A DNA stretch of 64,000 nucleotides from Vicia villosa (Eukaryota; Streptophyta; Magnoliopsida; Fabales; Fabaceae): the NCBI RefSeq assembly GCF_029867415.1, contig NC_081184.1:77102364-77166363 (forward strand). Reading direction: 5' to 3'. A model generated the notes under the pieces. That model saw only the letters and a program-made list of their open reading frames with translations, ran no database searches and had not been told where the DNA came from. The position numbers were made by a program, and so were the translations under genes. Below are positions 36,044-45,069 of the stretch, one piece after another; positions within the stretch are counted from its first letter, which is position 1, and the number at the start of each line of letters is the position of its first letter.

Positions 36044-36052
36044 ATATTTATA
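36044..36052 (-). promoter_or_regulatory. TATA box in the 3' LTR of element S
   Basis: On the minus strand this reads CCTATAAATATGAAG. A second AT-rich TATA-like run (TATATATAAAGAG) lies nearer the LTR start, at about 36508-36520. Confidence 0.55.
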
Positions 36053-36613
36053 GGCGTTGAGAAGATGACCGTTGAATGCATTTAATGCTTTGCGTGTTCC
36101 GTACAGCTTTGCATTTAATGTTATACGCTTTTGTCAACTACCTCGAGCCTTGTTCACGCTGTGTCTACTGACGTAGCCTTTAGTAGCTTTAACGTTCCTT
36201 TTGTCAGTCAGCGTAGTCTGCCACGTGTACTTCCTTCTGATCTGATGTTTGTGAATACGACGTTTGAATATCATCAGAGTCAAACAGCTTGGTGCACAGC
36301 ATCTTCTGATCTTCTGACCTTGAAGTGCTTCTGAGCGTGATACCATCTTCTGATCTTCAGTGCTTCTGATCTCATGTTCTTCTGATGCTTCCATAGACCC
36401 ATGTTCTGATTCTGCTTCGACCATCTTCTGATGTCTTGCCAGACCATGTTCTGATGTTGCATGCTGAACCATTTGAGACACATCTTCTGAGCGCTGAATT
36501 ATGCGTACTCTTTATATATATTTCCTGAAAGGGAAATTGCATTGGATTAGAGTACCATATTATCTTAAGCAAAATTCATATTATTGTTATCATCAAAACT
36601 AAGATAATTGATA

Positions 36614-36630
36614 AGAACAAATCTTGTTCT
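36614..36630 (-). other. Hairpin at the start of the S LTR
   Basis: AGAACAA-3 nt-TTGTTCT, a perfect 7-bp inverted repeat four bases inside the LTR end. It is also at 45049-45065 and conserved in the diverged fragment at 56960. Confidence 0.7.
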
Positions 36631-36634
36631 AACA

Positions 36635-36650
36635 ATCTCCCCCTTTTTGA
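36635..36650 (-). other. Polypurine tract of element S
   Basis: On the minus strand this reads CAAAAAGGGGGAGATTG, ending at the LTR TGTTAG. Confidence 0.85.
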
Positions 36651-36748
36651 TGATGACAAAAACATATATAAATGATATGAATTTGCGATCAGAAAGAGTA
36701 GACGGCAAAAGACAAATTACACAGCTATAGCATAAGCATATGAATATG

Positions 36749-36800
36749 TCTCCCCCTGAGATCAACAATCTCCCCCTGAGATAAATAATCTCCCCCTGAA
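36749..36800 (-). repeat. Three extra polypurine-tract-like copies, 20-nt period
   Basis: CAGGGGGAGA recurs three times with about 20-nt spacing. A further AAAAAGGGGGAGA copy at about 37685-37698 resembles the true tract and its flank. Confidence 0.75.
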
Positions 36801-36913
36801 ATAAATACTCGAAGAACTTTAATAAAAGACTTCCCTGATTATTTCGGTAGAGACGATCATATGAGCTTCTGCCTTCAGAGAATCCATAGCTTCTGACTTC
36901 TGCTTCCATTGGA

Positions 36914-37130
36914 CAGCTTCAGAACTTGAATTTCTTTGATCTTCAGAACATTCACAGCTTCTGACTTCTGCTTCCATTCAGGACAGCTTCAGAACTTGAA
37001 TTTCTTTGATCTTCAGAACATTCACAGCTTCTGACTTCTGCTTCCATTCAGGACAGCTTCAGAACTTGAATTTCTGGATCTTTTAGAACATTCACATCTT
37101 CTGATTTCTGCTTCCCTCGGATAGCTTCAG
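36914..37130 (-). repeat. 70-bp tandem repeat, three copies
   Basis: Units start at 36914, 36984 and 37054 (CAGCTTCAGAACTTGAATTT). The first two are nearly identical and the third is diverged. They lie between the extra ORF and the 3' LTR. Confidence 0.85.
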
Positions 37131-37796
37131 AACTTTGAATGTCTACTAACATCACTTCATGCTAGATTTGTATCAGAACATTGTTGAATGTACCAGAGCA
37201 TCATTTGAGCATCTCTACATCCTGAAATGTTACAGAACAAAAACTAAACGACAAAAGTCAGCATGAACGAGTTAGAACATAAAATGTATATTCAAATACA
37301 TGATATGTATCAGAGCCAAATGTATCAGAGCATTTTAGGCAAAAAAACATGTATCAGAGCAAGTAATGTATCAGAGCCATAACATTATGTGTATCAGGGC
37401 AAATAGAATTTTGTCAGAACAGGATAGACAATGATATTCAAATTCTATTATCAGTGCTTCTGATTCATTCTTCTTTCTTGCTTCTGATCTCTGAAGCTTG
37501 ACAGCACTCAGCTTGCTTCAGTTTCAATGGTTTTGCTTCTAGTGTTTGCTTTGAAGATTCACTTCACTTCTTTGTACCTGCAAAACACTTAAACCATATA
37601 GAACTTGCAGTTCTTGTTAGTGAATGTGTGGGAGCCTTTACCCAGCAACTGATAGATTAAATCAAATCATTTATCATTTATCTTTCTCCCCCTTTTTGTC
37701 ATAACATCAAAAAGTATATATATAAAAAGATTCAGATGTATAAAACGACAAAAGAAACATTTACTGGAATGTAAAACACAAGGAAACTTTTTCTTT

Positions 37797-37825
37797 TTTT
37801 TTTTTTTATTGATAATCAAAAAAGG
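37797..37825 (-). other. A-tail-like tract downstream of the extra ORF
   Basis: On the minus strand this reads GATTATCAATAAA followed by about 14 A. It lies 110 nt past the stop codon of the extra ORF and may be its polyadenylation region. Confidence 0.4.
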
Positions 37826-37931
37826 ATTACAGAAGATGTGCAACAAGGAAAAATAAAACTACTGAGACCAAATCCTAGGACCCTAGCTAAGACCACGTCT
37901 GTGCCAGCATGCCATGAAGGAGTGAGACGCC

Positions 37932-38321
37932 TCATTGACTGCTTCTAGGGCTTTCAGGCGAGGGATCAGGGAGACTTGGTCCTGCAGCAGATCTTCCACC
38001 ACCTTTTCCAGAGACAACATCCTCAGCGGGTGAAGATGAAGAGATGTCTTCAGAAGAGATTAAGGGAGAGGAAAAATCAGATGAAGCTGAGTCTTGAAGG
38101 TCGAGAGAAGAGGAAGAAGATGGAGATGATGGAGGGCTTTCACCAGGAGGATGAAACACACGTCTAGAATAATTTCCAGACAGCATTGCTTCGAAAGGAT
38201 TCACCTTGAGAGGATCATAGGTGATTTTGATCTTTTTGGGTTTGGAAGGTGATGTTTCAACAGCTTTTCGTTTGTTGTTTCTATCATTCTCAATATTTGC
38301 TGGTTTTGAAGAAGAATTCAT
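37932..38321 (-). CDS. Extra ORF of element S in the env-like position, function unknown
   Basis: The preferred start is the ATG at 38321 (MNSSSKPANIENDRNNKRK), giving about 129 aa. The frame is open 20 codons further up, but a TATA-like box about 110 nt upstream favours the inner start. The N-terminus is basic (KRKAVETSPSKPKKIK, resembling a nuclear localisation signal). The rest is Ser/Pro-rich and low-complexity, with no membrane segment or signal peptide. SIRE-lineage elements often carry an extra, so-called envelope-like ORF here; this one is short and I see no envelope feature. It has the same strand as pol, about 450 nt downstream. Confidence 0.6.
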   Translation of the reverse strand: MNSSSKPANIENDRNNKRKAVETSPSKPKKIKITYDPLKVNPFEAMLSGNYSRRVFHPPGESPPSSPSSSSSLDLQDSASSDFSSPLISSEDISSSSPAEDVVSGKGGGRSAAGPSLPDPSPESPRSSQ

Positions 38322-38430
38322 GATGAGTTTGTAAGAAAAAATGAACAGGTAGGGTTTGATAAGGAAGAGAGGGAGAGACAATCTTTAAGAAGGAAACAAG
38401 GAGATAGGAAACCGAAAAACATTTTGAAGA

Positions 38431-38440
38431 GTATTTAAAG
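38431..38440 (-). promoter_or_regulatory. TATA-like box of the extra ORF of S
   Basis: CTTTAAATAC on the minus strand, about 110 nt from the ATG. It is identical to the box at 8961-8970. Confidence 0.5.
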
Positions 38441-38483
38441 GAAAATAAAATGAAACGAATGATGAAAAGCATTTAATGTTACG

Positions 38484-38489
38484 TGACGT
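38484..38489 (-). promoter_or_regulatory. TGACGT box upstream of the extra ORF of S
   Basis: The plus strand reads ACGTGACGTG. It contains overlapping ACGT cores about 45 nt upstream of the TATA-like box. Confidence 0.4.
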
Positions 38490-38772
38490 GAGGAGAGATA
38501 ATAAAGACAAATGAAGTGACTTGCACAGTTACCTATGGTCGGCGTCCCTTCAACTGCACGCGCGCTTATCCATGAATAGTAACGACAGGTTTACCTTCCC
38601 GAGATAAAGCGTAACAGCTGTTTTGCTTTACAAGATGTTCTGAATCAACTTAGACAATGAAACGTTAGTAATAACCGAATCACAATTTCTAAACGAATTC
38701 AATCAGAACTTCTAAAAAAAATGTTCCACATTCATTTCAGAAGATACTCATACATGAGAAATTCTCATCTTC

Positions 38773-41700
38773 TCATTCTGGGCACAAATCCATACTGATG
38801 TTCTTCAGAATGAACTTAAACCTATCTTCAGCCAGGGGTTTTGTAAAGATATCAGCCCATTGATGGTCTGTATCAACAAAGTTTAAAGATATAACACCCT
38901 TCTGAACATAGTCCCTTATGAAATGATGTTTTATCTCAATATGTTTAGCTTTTGAATGAAGAATAGGATTCTTAGATAAACATATAGCAGAAGTATTATC
39001 ACAGAAAATAGGAATGTTACTCTCAAATATCTGATAATCTTCTAATTGACTCTTCATCCAGAGCATCTGTGTACTACAACCAGCAGCTGCGACATATTCT
39101 GCTTCTGTGGTTGATAGAGCAATGGTTGCTTGCTTCTTGCTGTACCAGGAGATTAAGTGACTTCCAAGAAATTGGCAACTTCCTGAAGTACTTTTTCTTT
39201 CAATTCTGTCTCCAGCATAATCAGCATCGCAGAATCCTACTAAGTTGTATTCTTTAGATTTTCTGTAAACTAAACCAACATTAGTAGTACCTTTCAGATA
39301 CCTTAGAATCCTCTTAACAGCAGTTAAATGAGATTCTCTAGGATCCGATTGGAATCTAGCACACAAACAAACACTGAACAGAATGTCAGGTCTAGAAGCA
39401 GTCAGATATAGAAGAGATCCAATCATACCTCTGTATAGCTTCTGATCTACCTTCTTACTTACCTCATCCTTACCTAGGATGCATGTTGGATGCATAGGAG
39501 TTTTGGCTTCTTTGCAGTCTAGAAGATTGAACTTCTTCAGAAGTTCCTTCACATACTTGGTTTGATGAACATACGTTCCTTCTGATGTTTGATTTATTTG
39601 TATTCCAAGGAAATACTTGAGTTCTCCCATCATGCTCATTTCAAACTCAGCCTGCATAGACTTAGCAAACTCCTTTCCAAGTGTAGCATTAGATGTTCCA
39701 AAAATAATATCATCTACATATATTTGACAAATTAAAATATCCTTTTCAAAGGTTTTACAAAAGAGAGTAGTGTCCACTTTTCCTCTAGTGAAACCATTAT
39801 CCAGAAGGAAAGAACTTAAGCGTTCATACCAAGCTCTGGGAGCCTGTTTCAATCCATACAATGATTTCTTAAGTTTAAAAACATGATTAGGAGACATAGA
39901 GTCTTCAAAACCAGGAGGTTGATGGACATAAACTTCTTCATCTATATAACCATTTAAGAAGGCACTCTTAACATCCATCTGATAGAGAGTGATGTTATGT
40001 TGAGTGGCAAAAGAAATTAATAGACGAATAGACTCTAACCTGGCCACTGGTGCAAAGGTTTCTGTGTAGTCAATCCCTTCTTGCTGACTATAACCCTGAG
40101 CCACCAGTCTGGCTTTGTTCCTTACCACTTCACCTTTCTCACTAAGCTTGTTTCTGAAGACCCATTTTGTACCAATTATGTTGAATCCATCTGGTCTAGG
40201 AACAAGATCCCAAACATCATTCCTTGTAAACTGATTTAGTTCTTCTTGCATAGCAATTATCCAGTCTGGATCTTCTAGAGCATGATCAACAGAAGTTGGC
40301 TCGATCAAAGATACAAGACCTAATTGACAGTCTGCATTGTTCCTAAGGAATGCTCTTGTTCTGATTGGATCATCCTTCTTTCCAAGAATGACATCTTCTG
40401 AATGACCAGAGATGAGTCTGGATGATCTTCTGACAGATGGTTCTTCAGAAATACTTAGATCCTCCAGAGAAGCTGTTACTTGATCTTCAGATTCTTTGCT
40501 TCTGAGAAGCTCTGCTTCTGATGCGTTGCTTCTTGGCTCAACAACTTCTGATATGTCAATATCACAACCTGCAAAATTATCAACTTGCTTTGGTTTTTCA
40601 GAACCAAGCTTATCATCAAACCTGATATTGATTGATTCTTCTACAACCAATGTTTCAGTATTGTATACCCTGTAGCCTTTTGAGCGTTCAGAATATCCAA
40701 GAAGGAAACACTTTTGAGCTTTGGAATCAAACTTACCAAGATGATCTTTAGTGTTCAGAATAAAGCATATACATCCAAAAGGATGGAAATATGAAATGTT
40801 GGGCTTTCTATTCTTCCACAATTCATAGGGAGTCTTATTTAGAATAGGTCTGATAGAGATTCTATTCTGAATATAACATGCAGTGTTTATTGCTTCTGCC
40901 CAGAAATGCTTAGCCATATTGGTTTCATTGATCATGGTTCTGGCCATTTCTTGAAGAGTCCTATTCTTTCGTTCTACAACCCCATTTTGCTGTGGAGTTC
41001 TAGGACAAGAGAAATCATGGGCAATACCATTTTCTTTGAAGAATTCTTCAAAGGATTTGTTCTCAAATTCACCACCATGATCACTTCTGACCTTTATGAT
41101 TTTACACTCTTTTTCAGATTGAATCTGAATGCAGAAATCAAAGAACACTGAATGAGTCTCATCCTTGTGTTTTAAGAATTTTACCCATGTCCAGCGGCTA
41201 TAATCATCTACGATGACTAATCCATATTTCTTTCCTCTGACAGATGCTGTTTTGACTGGTCCAAACAGATCAATGTGCAAGAGTTCTAATGGCCTTGAGG
41301 TAGAGACAACATTCTTAGACTTGAATGCAGGTTTGGAGAACTTGCCCTTCTGACATGCTTCACAAAGAGCATTTGATTGGAATTTCAGATTAGGGAGTCC
41401 TGTGACAAGATTCAGTTTGTTAATTTGAGAGATCTTTCTCAAACTAGCATGACCTAATCTCCTGTGCCAGACCCACTGCTCTTCAGAAACAGACATAAGA
41501 CAAGTCACCTTCTGACTCATAAGATCTTGCAGATCTGTCTTATAAATGTTGTTCTTCCTCTTGCCTGTAAATAGGATTGAGCCATCCTTCTGATTTACAG
41601 CCTTGCAAGACTCTTGATTAAAGATTATATCATAACCATTGTCACTTAATTGACTGATAGATAAAAGGTTATGTGTTAATCCTTCTACAAGAAGTACATT

Positions 41701-41907
41701 AGAGATGGAAGGAGAGTTACCAGATTTTATAGTTCCAGAGCCAATTATCTTGCCCTTCTGATCTCCTCCGAACTTGACTTCTCCTCCAGACTTAAGCACC
41801 AGGTCTTGGAACATAGACCTTCTTCCTGTCATGTGTCGCGAGCATCCAGAGTCCAGGTACCATGACATGTTGTGCTTTGTCCTTCTTGCAGCCAAGGATA
41901 TCTGCAA
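38773..41907 (-). CDS. Pol polyprotein of copia element S (protease, integrase, RT, RNase H)
   Basis: About 1044 residues without a stop. In order: protease with WYLDSGC (Asp about 19), GAG-pre-integrase with HRRLGHASLRK and CEACQKGK, integrase core with Asp about 213, Asp about 273 and Glu about 311 (SDHGGEF, QQNGVVERKNR), reverse transcriptase with YVDD at about 730-733, and RNase H with DADYAGD, STTEAEY and ADIFTKPL. All catalytic boxes look intact. The frame opens at a TTG; the first ATG is 41868, just before the protease motif. Its frame is +1 relative to gag, with a 116-nt overlap. It replicates the element through an RNA intermediate in cytoplasmic particles and integrates the cDNA in the nucleus. 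Confidence 0.93.
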   Translation of the reverse strand: MQISLAARRTKHNMSWYLDSGCSRHMTGRRSMFQDLVLKSGGEVKFGGDQKGKIIGSGTIKSGNSPSISNVLLVEGLTHNLLSISQLSDNGYDIIFNQESCKAVNQKDGSILFTGKRKNNIYKTDLQDLMSQKVTCLMSVSEEQWVWHRRLGHASLRKISQINKLNLVTGLPNLKFQSNALCEACQKGKFSKPAFKSKNVVSTSRPLELLHIDLFGPVKTASVRGKKYGLVIVDDYSRWTWVKFLKHKDETHSVFFDFCIQIQSEKECKIIKVRSDHGGEFENKSFEEFFKENGIAHDFSCPRTPQQNGVVERKNRTLQEMARTMINETNMAKHFWAEAINTACYIQNRISIRPILNKTPYELWKNRKPNISYFHPFGCICFILNTKDHLGKFDSKAQKCFLLGYSERSKGYRVYNTETLVVEESINIRFDDKLGSEKPKQVDNFAGCDIDISEVVEPRSNASEAELLRSKESEDQVTASLEDLSISEEPSVRRSSRLISGHSEDVILGKKDDPIRTRAFLRNNADCQLGLVSLIEPTSVDHALEDPDWIIAMQEELNQFTRNDVWDLVPRPDGFNIIGTKWVFRNKLSEKGEVVRNKARLVAQGYSQQEGIDYTETFAPVARLESIRLLISFATQHNITLYQMDVKSAFLNGYIDEEVYVHQPPGFEDSMSPNHVFKLKKSLYGLKQAPRAWYERLSSFLLDNGFTRGKVDTTLFCKTFEKDILICQIYVDDIIFGTSNATLGKEFAKSMQAEFEMSMMGELKYFLGIQINQTSEGTYVHQTKYVKELLKKFNLLDCKEAKTPMHPTCILGKDEVSKKVDQKLYRGMIGSLLYLTASRPDILFSVCLCARFQSDPRESHLTAVKRILRYLKGTTNVGLVYRKSKEYNLVGFCDADYAGDRIERKSTSGSCQFLGSHLISWYSKKQATIALSTTEAEYVAAAGCSTQMLWMKSQLEDYQIFESNIPIFCDNTSAICLSKNPILHSKAKHIEIKHHFIRDYVQKGVISLNFVDTDHQWADIFTKPLAEDRFKFILKNISMDLCPE

Positions 41908-43711
41908 TAGGAATAATCTTATCCTTAGGTACCCACATCTTTTTGGGTCCTTTCTTGTTAGATTTTCTCAAGTTCTGATTGAACTTGGGTTTAACATTGT
42001 AAGCAATAGGAGGAACAGCATGATAATTCTTAATGTGAGTTTCATGATATTTCCTAGGTTGTGTCACATGCTTCTTAGTGTGTGTAATGTGAAAACTTTG
42101 TGCATGTGAGGTGTGCCTAATATCATGTGAGTGGCCATACTTGAACTGATCATACAATGGCTTGTATGTAATTTTCATTTCATCAACAGGTTCAAGTTTG
42201 TATGGGGTTTCACCCTCATAACCAATGCCAACTCTTTTGTTTCCAGACACAGCATATATCATAGAAGCTAGCTGACTTCTGCCAATACTTCTAGATAGGA
42301 ACTTCCTGAAACTCAGATCATATTCTTTCAGAATATGGTTCAGACTGGGAGTGGATTTTTCTGAATCAGAAGGAGATCCAACATCATTGGATAATTTTAA
42401 AAGTTTTTCCTTTAATTCAGAATTCTCCAACTCAAGCTTCTTAGTTTCAAATTCAAATTGCTTTTTCAGCTTTTTGTATTTGAGACTGATCTGAGACTTG
42501 AGTTCCAGAAGTTCACTTAGACCGGAAACTAACTCATCTCTAGTAAGTTCAGAAAATACCTCTTCAGAATCTGATTCTGATGTAGATTCTGATCCGTCAT
42601 CTTCTGTCGCCATCAGCGCACAGTTGGCCTGCTCATCTTCTGAATCATCTTCTGACTCATCCCAGGTTGCCATAAGACCTTTCTTCTTATGAAACTTTTT
42701 CTTGGGACTTTCCTTCTGAAGATTTGGACATTCATTCTTGTAGTGTCCAGGCTCATTGCATTCATAGCACATGACCTTCTTCTTGTCAAATCTTCTTTCA
42801 TCAGAAGATTCTCCACGTTCAAATCTCCTTGAACTTCTGAAGCCTCTGAACTTCCTTTGCTTGGTCTTCCAGAGTTGATTTAGCCTTCTGGAAATCATGG
42901 ACAGTTCATCTTCTTCTTCAGATTCTGATTCTTCAGGATCTTCTTCTCTAGCCTGAAAAGCGTTAGTGCATTTCTTGATATTTGATTTTAATGCAATAGA
43001 CTTACCTTTCTTTTGAGGCTCATTTGCGTCCAGCTCAATCTCATGGCTTCTCAAGGCACTGATAAGCTCTTCCAGAGAAACTTCATTCAGATTCTTCGCA
43101 ATCTTGAATGCAGTCACCATCGGACCCCATCTTCTGGGTAAGCTTCTGATGATCTTCTTTACATGATCAGCCTTGGTGTATCCTTTGTCAAGAACTCTCA
43201 ATCCAGCAGTCAGAGTTTGAAATCTCGAAAACATCTTTTCAATGTCTTCATCATCCTCCATCTTGAAGGCTTCATACTTCTGGATTAATGCAAGAGCTTT
43301 TGTCTCCTTGACTTGAGCATTTCCTTCATGAGTCATTTTCAAGGACTCATATATGTCATAGGCCGTTTCCCTGTTAGATATCTTCTCATACTCAGCATGA
43401 GAGATAGCATTCAGCAAAACAGTTCTACATTTATGATGATTTCTGAAAAGCTTCTTTTGGTCATCATTCATTTCTTGCCTTGACAGCTTCACGCCTCTGG
43501 CATTTACTGGATGTTTGTAACCATCCATCAGAAGATCCCATAGATCACCATCTAGACCCAGAAAGTAACTCTCCAGTTTATCTTTCCAGTATTCAAAGTT
43601 TTCACCATCAAATACCGGCGGTCTAGTATAACCATTGTTACCGTTGTATTGCTCAGCAGAGCCAGATGTAGATGCAGGTGTAGGTATAGTCCTTTCACTT
43701 TCATCAACCAT
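41792..43711 (-). CDS. Gag protein of copia element S
   Basis: 639 residues from the ATG at 43711 (MVDESERTIP), 74 nt after the primer site. Residues about 30-260 hold the copia gag core (FDGENFEYWKDKLESYF, YDIYESLKMTHEG). Residues about 313-326 form an intact CCHC zinc knuckle (CYECNEPGHYKNEC). Acidic Ser/Glu stretches follow, then a coiled-coil-like segment at about 395-450 (KYKKLKKQFEFETKKLELE). It forms the particle and binds RNA. The frame runs 116 nt past the start of the pol frame and ends VYVPRPGA, so pol expression needs a +1 shift, separate initiation, or the overlap is a mutation. Confidence 0.92.
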   Translation of the reverse strand: MVDESERTIPTPASTSGSAEQYNGNNGYTRPPVFDGENFEYWKDKLESYFLGLDGDLWDLLMDGYKHPVNARGVKLSRQEMNDDQKKLFRNHHKCRTVLLNAISHAEYEKISNRETAYDIYESLKMTHEGNAQVKETKALALIQKYEAFKMEDDEDIEKMFSRFQTLTAGLRVLDKGYTKADHVKKIIRSLPRRWGPMVTAFKIAKNLNEVSLEELISALRSHEIELDANEPQKKGKSIALKSNIKKCTNAFQAREEDPEESESEEEDELSMISRRLNQLWKTKQRKFRGFRSSRRFERGESSDERRFDKKKVMCYECNEPGHYKNECPNLQKESPKKKFHKKKGLMATWDESEDDSEDEQANCALMATEDDGSESTSESDSEEVFSELTRDELVSGLSELLELKSQISLKYKKLKKQFEFETKKLELENSELKEKLLKLSNDVGSPSDSEKSTPSLNHILKEYDLSFRKFLSRSIGRSQLASMIYAVSGNKRVGIGYEGETPYKLEPVDEMKITYKPLYDQFKYGHSHDIRHTSHAQSFHITHTKKHVTQPRKYHETHIKNYHAVPPIAYNVKPKFNQNLRKSNKKGPKKMWVPKDKIIPIADILGCKKDKAQHVMVPGLWMLATHDRKKVYVPRPGA

Positions 43712-43784
43712 CTTTTAAATGAAGCGTTTTTCTCTTCCTGAATCTTTTCTAAACACGGTTAAGTGCTTGCACCTTAGAACCGGT

Positions 43785-43796
43785 GCTCTGATACCA
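43785..43796 (-). other. Primer-binding site of element S (tRNA-iMet)
   Basis: TGGTATCAGAGC on the minus strand, two bases after the 5' LTR. It is the usual plant initiator-methionine tRNA complement. Confidence 0.92.
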
Positions 43797-43798
43797 AT

Positions 43799-45069
43799 TG
43801 AAGGATAGAAAAACACTTAGAAAGGGGGGGATTGAATAAGTGTGACTTAAAATCTTGAGCGATAAAAATAAAATGCACAATTATTTTTATCCTGGTTCGC
43901 TGTTAACGAAGCTACTCCAGTCCACCCCCGCAGAGATGATTTACCTCAACTGAGGATTTAATCCACTAATCGCACGGATTACAATGGTTTTCCACTTAGC
44001 CGCAACTAAGTCTTCCAGAGTCTTCTGATCACAACCTGATCACTCCAGGAACAACTGCTTAGTTCACTCCTAAGACTTTTCTAGAGTCTACTGATCAACA
44101 CGATCACTCTAGGCTTAGTTCACTCCTAAGACTTTCTGCTCAGCCAACTGCCAAGACTTCCTGCTCAGCCAACTGCCAAGACTTCCTGCTCAGCTAACTG
44201 CTAAGACTTCCTAGAGTATACTGATCAACTGATCACTCTAGTTCCTTACAACTTAATGTAATCAATTCAAGAGTTTACAAATGCTTCTTAAAAGCGATAA
44301 TCACAACTGTGATATTTCTCTTACAATTTAAGCTTAATCTCACTAATATATTACAACAGCAATGTAGTGAGCTTTGATGAAGATGAAGATTCTGAGTTTA
44401 GATTTGAACAGCGTTTCAGCAAGTTAATTTGAATTGTATTGGTGCGAAATCGTTGACCTTGCTTCTCATCAGAACTTCATATTTATAGGCGTTGAGAAGA
44501 TGACCGTTGAATGCATTTAATGCTTTGCGTGTTCCGTACAGCTTTGCATTTAATGTTATACGCTTTTGTCAACTACCTCGAGCCTTGTTCACGCTGTGTC
44601 TACTGACGTAGCCTTTAGTAGCTTTAACGTTCCTTTTGTCAGTCAGCGTAGTCTGCCACGTGTACTTCCTTCTGATCTGATGTTTGTGAATACGACGTTT
44701 GAATATCATCAGAGTCAAACAGCTTGGTGCACAGCATCTTCTGATCTTCTGACCTTGAAGTGCTTCTGAGCGTGATACCATCTTCTGATCTTCAGTGCTT
44801 CTGATCTCATGTTCTTCTGATGCTTCCATAGACCCATGTTCTGATTCTGCTTCGACCATCTTCTGATGTCTTGCCAGACCATGTTCTGATGTTGCATGCT
44901 GAACCATTTGAGACACATCTTCTGAGCGCTGAATTATGCGTACTCTTTATATATATTTCCTGAAAGGGAAATTGCATTGGATTAGAGTACCATATTATCT
45001 TAAGCAAAATTCATATTATTGTTATCATCAAAACTAAGATAATTGATAAGAACAAATCTTGTTCTAACA
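43799..45069 (-). repeat. 5' LTR of element S (1271 bp)
   Basis: It has the same length as 35364-36634 and I found no difference between them. TATA box at 44479-44487. Confidence 0.95.

Larger units (their letters stand above)
35364..36634 (-). repeat. 3' LTR of element S (1271 bp)
   Basis: On the minus strand it starts TGTTAGAACAAGATTTG and ends TTTCTATCCTTCA. It contains a 25-nt unit (CTGCTCAGCCAACTGCC core) three times at about 35700-35775, and many TCAGAAG words at 36280-36490. Confidence 0.95.
35364..45069 (-). mobile_element. SIRE/Maximus-type copia element S, minus strand, TSD AATGC, apparently young
   Basis: Two 1271-bp LTRs (35364-36634 and 43799-45069) look identical by eye. AATGC flanks it at 35359-35363 and 45070-45074. 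In element order: 5' LTR, tRNA-iMet primer site, gag, pol, an extra ORF, repeated G-rich tracts, polypurine tract, 3' LTR. gag and pol are uninterrupted. It sits at the junction of a duplication in the D LTR. Confidence 0.95.

Noticed and set aside
36131..36572. Overlapping ORFs of 66-115 codons, repeated identically at 44566-45007
   Set aside because: They are chance frames in the two copies of the S LTR, rich in TCAGAAG words, with no domain.
37932..38381. Calling the S extra ORF an envelope protein
   Set aside because: No signal peptide, membrane segment or fusion-like motif is visible; only its position recalls the env-like ORF of SIRE elements.
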